Positions 60,384 through 64,000 of a stretch of 64,000 nt of DNA are shown here, in pieces. The position numbers and the translations under genes were made by a program. The stretch's first letter is position 1, and the number at the start of each line of letters is the position of its first letter. Under the pieces are notes generated by a model that did no database searches, was not told the origin of the DNA, and saw nothing but the letters and a program-made list of their open reading frames with translations. Source of the DNA: Streptomyces changanensis (lineage in GTDB: Bacteria > Actinomycetota > Actinomycetes > Streptomycetales > Streptomycetaceae); the NCBI RefSeq assembly GCF_024600715.1, contig NZ_CP102332.1, positions 5,270,001-5,334,000 on the forward strand, in the 5' to 3' direction.

Positions 60384-62494
60384 CCGGCCCGCACGCCGCG
60401 CCACCGTCGCGGCCGACCACCGCCGAACTGCTCGACGCCGTCCTCGGGGAGCGGCCCCCCGCCTTCGCCCTGCTCCACCGGCCGGAGGCGAACGGTCCGG
60501 GGATCCTGGACGTCCTCGTCGGTGACGTCACCCCCCTGGCCGACCTGGCCCACATCCCGCTCCCGGACTCCGACTCCGACTCGGGCCCCGGTCCCGCCCC
60601 CGGCCCCGGCGGCACGGAGTCGGCGCAGGCCGGGCCGCGCCACGACGTGCTCGTCCTCGTCCCGTACCGGCAGATCCGCGAACGCGGCTTCGACTGCGTC
60701 GACGACGGCGCTCCGCTGCTCGCGATGACGGTCCGCGACCAGCGGACGGTGCCGACCGCCGAGGTCCTCGACCGCTTCCCGGACGCGCCCGTGACCGTCT
60801 CCGGCGGCCACTTCGACGTGGCCGACGACGACTACGCCGAGACCGTGCGCCGGGTGGTCAAGGAGGAGATCGGCGAGGGCGAGGGCGCCAACTTCGTCAT
60901 CAAGCGGTCCTTCGTCACCGACATCGACGACTACACGCCCCGCAGCGCCCTGACGTTCTTCCGGCGCCTGCTGGAAGTGGAGATCAACGCGTACTGGACG
61001 TTCGTCGTCCACACCGGCACGCGGACGTTCGTCGGCGCCACCCCGGAGCGCCACCTCACCCTGTCCGGCGGCGTCGCCACGATGAACCCCATCAGCGGCA
61101 CCTACCGCTACCCGCCGTCCGGACCGACCCTGCCCGGGGTGATGGACTTCCTCGCCGACCGCAAGGAGTCCGACGAGCTCTACATGGTCCTCGACGAGGA
61201 GCTCAAGATGATGGCGCGCATCTGCGAGCCGGGGGTCCGCGTCGTCGGGCCGCGGCTCAAGGAGATGGCGCGGCTCGCCCACACCGAGTACGTCATCGAG
61301 GGGGCCTGCGACGGCGACGTCCGGGACGCGCTCCGCGAGACGATGTTCGCGCCCACCGTCACGGGCAGCCCCCTGGAGAGCGCCTGCCGGGTCATCGGGC
61401 GGCACGAGCCGGGCGGCCGCGGCTACTACAGCGGTGTCCTCGCCCTCGTCGGCCGTGACGCGGCGGACCGCCGCACCCTCGACTCGGCGATCCTCATCCG
61501 CACCGCCGACATCGACGCGACCGGCCGGGCCCGCATCGGCGTCGGCGCCACCCTCGTCCGCCACTCCGACCCGCTCTCCGAGGTCGCCGAGACCCGCGCC
61601 AAGGTCTCCGGGCTCCTCGCCGCGCTGTCCGGCGGCGGTCCGGCCCGGCTCGCCGACCACCCGGACGTCCGCGGCGCGCTGGAGCGGCGCAACGCCACCA
61701 TCGCCGCCTTCTGGCTCGGCACGGACACGACCGCCGGCACGGCCCCCGAGGACGCCGCGCCCGCGCCCACCGCCGTCCCCTCGCCCACCGCCGTCCCCTC
61801 GCCCACCGCCGTCCCCTCGCCCACCGCCGTCCCCTCGCCCCGAGCCGCCGCCACCCCCGCCGCCGGGCCCGCCACGGGGTCCGCCGCCACCGGCCCGGTA
61901 CGCCACGCGGCCCGCCTCGTCGGCCGCAAGACGCTCGTCGTCGACGCCGAGGACACCTTCACCTCGATGCTCGACCACCAACTCCGCACGCTGGGCACGG
62001 CGGTGACGGTGTGCCGCTGGGACGCGGTCCCGCCGCTCGACGGGTACGACCTCGTCGTCCTCGGCCCCGGCCCGGGCGACCCGCGCGCCGCCGGCCACCC
62101 GAAGATCGCCGCCCTGGACGCCGCGGCCGGGGCGCTGCTCGCGTCGCGGCGCCCGTTCCTCGCGGTCTGCCTCAGCCACCAGGTCCTCGCCACCCGCCTC
62201 GGCTTCCCGATCCGCCGCCGCGCCACGCCCAACCAGGGCCTGCAGAAGCGGATCGACCTGTTCGGCACGGCCGAGCGCGTCGGGTTCTACAACACCTTCG
62301 CCGCGCGCGCCGAGGCGGAGACTCGGCAGGTCGACGGCGTCGGTCCGGTACAGGTCTGCCGCGACCCCGAGACCGGCGAGGTCCACGCGCTGCGCGGGCC
62401 GCGCTTCTCCTCGATCCAGTTCCACGCGGAGTCGGTGCTCACCCAGAACGGGCCGCGCATCCTCGGCTCCCTCATCGAAAGGGCGATGACCTGA
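60380..62494 (+). CDS. phzE: 2-amino-2-deoxyisochorismate synthase PhzE
   Basis: This 704-residue fusion has a chorismate-using TrpE-like domain (to about 440; [33 protein letters not shown]) and a glutamine amidotransferase (about 510-704) with Cys in AVCLSHQ (about 595) and His/Glu in QFHAES. It converts chorismate and glutamine-derived ammonia to aminodeoxyisochorismate. The linker (about 455-500) contains four PTAVPS repeats from an 18-bp DNA repeat (about 61767-61840), not a usual part of PhzE. GTGA overlap with phzD and TGATG with phzF. Confidence 0.95.
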   Translation: MTGPHAAPPSRPTTAELLDAVLGERPPAFALLHRPEANGPGILDVLVGDVTPLADLAHIPLPDSDSDSGPGPAPGPGGTESAQAGPRHDVLVLVPYRQIRERGFDCVDDGAPLLAMTVRDQRTVPTAEVLDRFPDAPVTVSGGHFDVADDDYAETVRRVVKEEIGEGEGANFVIKRSFVTDIDDYTPRSALTFFRRLLEVEINAYWTFVVHTGTRTFVGATPERHLTLSGGVATMNPISGTYRYPPSGPTLPGVMDFLADRKESDELYMVLDEELKMMARICEPGVRVVGPRLKEMARLAHTEYVIEGACDGDVRDALRETMFAPTVTGSPLESACRVIGRHEPGGRGYYSGVLALVGRDAADRRTLDSAILIRTADIDATGRARIGVGATLVRHSDPLSEVAETRAKVSGLLAALSGGGPARLADHPDVRGALERRNATIAAFWLGTDTTAGTAPEDAAPAPTAVPSPTAVPSPTAVPSPTAVPSPRAAATPAAGPATGSAATGPVRHAARLVGRKTLVVDAEDTFTSMLDHQLRTLGTAVTVCRWDAVPPLDGYDLVVLGPGPGDPRAAGHPKIAALDAAAGALLASRRPFLAVCLSHQVLATRLGFPIRRRATPNQGLQKRIDLFGTAERVGFYNTFAARAEAETRQVDGVGPVQVCRDPETGEVHALRGPRFSSIQFHAESVLTQNGPRILGSLIERAMT

Positions 62495-63357
62495 TGACGG
62501 CTGCCGGCGTGCTCGGCACGACCCACCGGTACGTGGTGATCGACGCGTTCACCGACACCCCCCTGCGGGGCAACCCCGTCGCCGTCTTCTTCGACGCCGA
62601 TGACATCCCCGCCGAGCGGATGCAGAGCATCGCCCAGGAGATGAACCTCTCCGAGGTGACCTTCGTCCTCGCGCCGAAGCGGGGCGGTGACGCCCACATC
62701 CGCATCTTCACCCCCGTCAACGAACTGCCGTTCGCCGGTCATCCGCTCCTCGGCACCGCCGTCGCGCTCGGCGAGACCCACCCGGGGGACCGGCTCCGCC
62801 TGGAGACGGCGATGGGCGTCATCGCCTTCGAGCTGGAGCGGCCCGCCGGGGGAGCGCTGACGGCCCGGATGGAGCAGCCGATCCCCACCTGGCGGGAGTT
62901 CGACCGTACCGACGAGCTGCTGGCCGCCCTCGGCGTGCCCGTGCCGGAGCTGCCCGTCGAGATCTACACCAACGGCCCGCGGCACGTCTTCGTCGGGCTG
63001 GGGAGCGTCGAGGCGCTGTCGCGCGTCGACCCCGACCACCGGGCGCTGGCCGCCTTCCCGGACATGGCGACCAACTGCTTCGCCGGCTCGGGGACGACCT
63101 GGCGCACCCGGATGTTCTCCCCGGCCTACGGCGTCACCGAGGACGCCGCGACCGGCTCGGCGGCGGGCCCGCTCGCCGTCCACCTCGCCCGCCACGGCCG
63201 CGCCGGGTACGGCCGGTGGATCGACGTCCACCAGGGCGTCGAGATGGGCCGGCACGCGCTGATGCGCGCCCTCGCGGAGGGCGAGGGCGACCGCGTGACC
63301 TCGGTGCGCGTCGCCGGGGCCGGCGTGCCCTTCGCACGCGGCACGATCCACGTCTGA
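62494..63357 (+). CDS. phzF: PhzF isomerase
   Basis: This 287-residue protein isomerises trans-2,3-dihydro-3-hydroxyanthranilate to the reactive aminoketone that dimerises to the phenazine scaffold. RGNPVAVFF, the catalytic Glu54 in NLSEVTF, FTPVNELPFAGHPLLG and DAATGSAAGPLAVHL are all present. Length is normal for the two-lobed diaminopimelate-epimerase fold. The start ATG shares a base with the phzE stop. Confidence 0.96.
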   Translation: MTAAGVLGTTHRYVVIDAFTDTPLRGNPVAVFFDADDIPAERMQSIAQEMNLSEVTFVLAPKRGGDAHIRIFTPVNELPFAGHPLLGTAVALGETHPGDRLRLETAMGVIAFELERPAGGALTARMEQPIPTWREFDRTDELLAALGVPVPELPVEIYTNGPRHVFVGLGSVEALSRVDPDHRALAAFPDMATNCFAGSGTTWRTRMFSPAYGVTEDAATGSAAGPLAVHLARHGRAGYGRWIDVHQGVEMGRHALMRALAEGEGDRVTSVRVAGAGVPFARGTIHV

Positions 63358-63383
63358 CCGACCACCGTCGCCCTGGGGGAGAA

Positions 63384-64000
63384 GTGAGCAGCCAGTTCGA
63401 GAGCCTGACCGGAGCGGTCGACGACCCGTTCCCGGAGTACGACGCGCCGCCCGGCGAGCCGATGGGGCTGGTGCGGGCGTGGGTGTCCGGTGCCGTGGAG
63501 GCGGGGGTGCGCGAGCCGCTCGCCCTCGCCCTCGCCACGGCCGACGCCCGGGGCCGCGCCTCCAACCGGACCGTCGCCGTCCTCGACGTCTCCGCCGAGG
63601 GCCTGCTCTTCACCAGCCACAGCACCAGCCGCAAGGGCCGCGAGATCGCCGGGACGGGGTGGGCGTCGGGGCTCTTCTACTGGCGCGAGACGGGCCGCCA
63701 GCTGATCGTCTCCGGCCCGGTGGACGTCCTGGACGGCGCGGAGGCGGACCGGCTGTGGGCGGCGCGGGCCGTACCGCTGCACGCGATGACGACGGCGTCC
63801 CGGCAGAGCGACCCGCTCACCGACGTCGAGGGTCTGCGCCGGGAGGCGGACCGGCTGGCCGCGGGCGGCTCGCCGCTGCCGCGGCCCGAGCGGTTCGTCG
63901 GGTACCGGCTGCGGCCGGAAGCGGTCGAGTTCTGGTGCGCCGCCGCCGACCGGCTGCACCGGCGGCTGCGCTACGACAGCGCCCCGGCCGGCTGGCGGGC
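63384..64000 (+). CDS. phzG: PhzG FMN-dependent oxidase, cut by the window end
   Basis: A GTG at 63384, a few bases after GGGGGAGAA, opens a pyridoxamine-5'-phosphate-oxidase-like protein. LALATADARGRASNRTVAVLD and SRKGREIAGTGWASGLFYW are the FMN-binding region, and RRLRYDSAP is close to the family C-terminus. About 205 codons are in the window and perhaps ten are missing. PhzG oxidises the hexahydro/tetrahydrophenazine carboxylates formed after PhzF and PhzB. Cluster genes may continue beyond 64000. Confidence 0.93.
   Translation, partial: MSSQFESLTGAVDDPFPEYDAPPGEPMGLVRAWVSGAVEAGVREPLALALATADARGRASNRTVAVLDVSAEGLLFTSHSTSRKGREIAGTGWASGLFYWRETGRQLIVSGPVDVLDGAEADRLWAARAVPLHAMTTASRQSDPLTDVEGLRREADRLAAGGSPLPRPERFVGYRLRPEAVEFWCAAADRLHRRLRYDSAPAGWR

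Noticed and set aside
1..64000. Mobile element or genomic island boundaries (tRNA, integrase, IS ends)
   Set aside because: None found; codon and GC usage look uniform across the operon and the phenazine cluster.

Overview
The window is very GC-rich, with strong third-position GC bias, frequent GTG starts, overlapping stop/start codons and rare TTA codons. It also carries a SepF-like protein, an actinobacterial-type QcrB, a StrR-type regulator and a DUF3099 protein. Together these point to a Streptomyces or close relative. No rRNA, tRNA, CRISPR array, transposase or integrase was seen.

Region 1 (1-14.7 kb) is mixed housekeeping and stress content. It holds a DNA/RNA non-specific endonuclease (cut by the window edge) divergent from a caspase-fold protease, a CBS-pair protein and a phosphoribosyltransferase/hydrolase fusion. 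It also holds a SepF-like protein, an AAA ATPase coupled to a MazG-like pyrophosphohydrolase, a DUF6099-like gene with a BldD-like box and a TTA codon, an F420-type oxidoreductase, the hen1-pnkp RNA-repair operon and a Crp/Fnr regulator.

Region 2 (15.0-34.6 kb) is a single nine-gene operon, mostly joined by 4-nt or 1-nt stop/start overlaps and closed by a hairpin. Products in order: a class III cyclase-like protein, a STAND-like NTPase with a helical C-terminus, an SPFH-like protein with an Arg/Asp tail, a PycTM-like membrane protein, a secreted/anchored vWA protein, a Tubulin_2-like protein, a membrane protein, a pseudokinase/zinc-ribbon/TRAFAC-GTPase fusion, and a GTPase-associated (GAP1-like) tail-anchored protein. 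The first two proteins share a short Q-V-F-E-x-N-T motif, at the C-terminus of one and just before the NTPase domain of the other. That is the layout of amyloid signalling (BASS/RHIM-like) pairs. I read the operon as a membrane-associated NTP-dependent immunity or conflict system, and it is the best candidate here for an undescribed system.

Region 3 (34.8-47.8 kb) is amino-acid catabolism: arginine deiminase and ornithine carbamoyltransferase, then a coherent collagen-use island. The island has a Xaa-Pro aminopeptidase, a secreted M9 collagenase, a complete set of hydroxyproline dehydrogenase subunits, a DHDPS-family deaminase, a 4-hydroxyproline epimerase and a GntR regulator. A related AT-rich sequence lies upstream of the collagenase and of the catabolic operon.

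Region 4 (47.8-64 kb) carries an M56 peptidase and a VOC protein, then a phenazine biosynthetic cluster. Core genes phzB-C-D-E-F-G are co-directional, and phzG is cut by the window end. Around them are a PhzS-like monooxygenase, another FAD oxidoreductase, a StrR-family regulator carrying a TTA codon, an ArsR/SRPBCC pair, a DUF3099 protein and a complete extra-looking qcrB not flanked by qcrA/qcrC. The isolated qcrB suggests self-protection of the respiratory chain.
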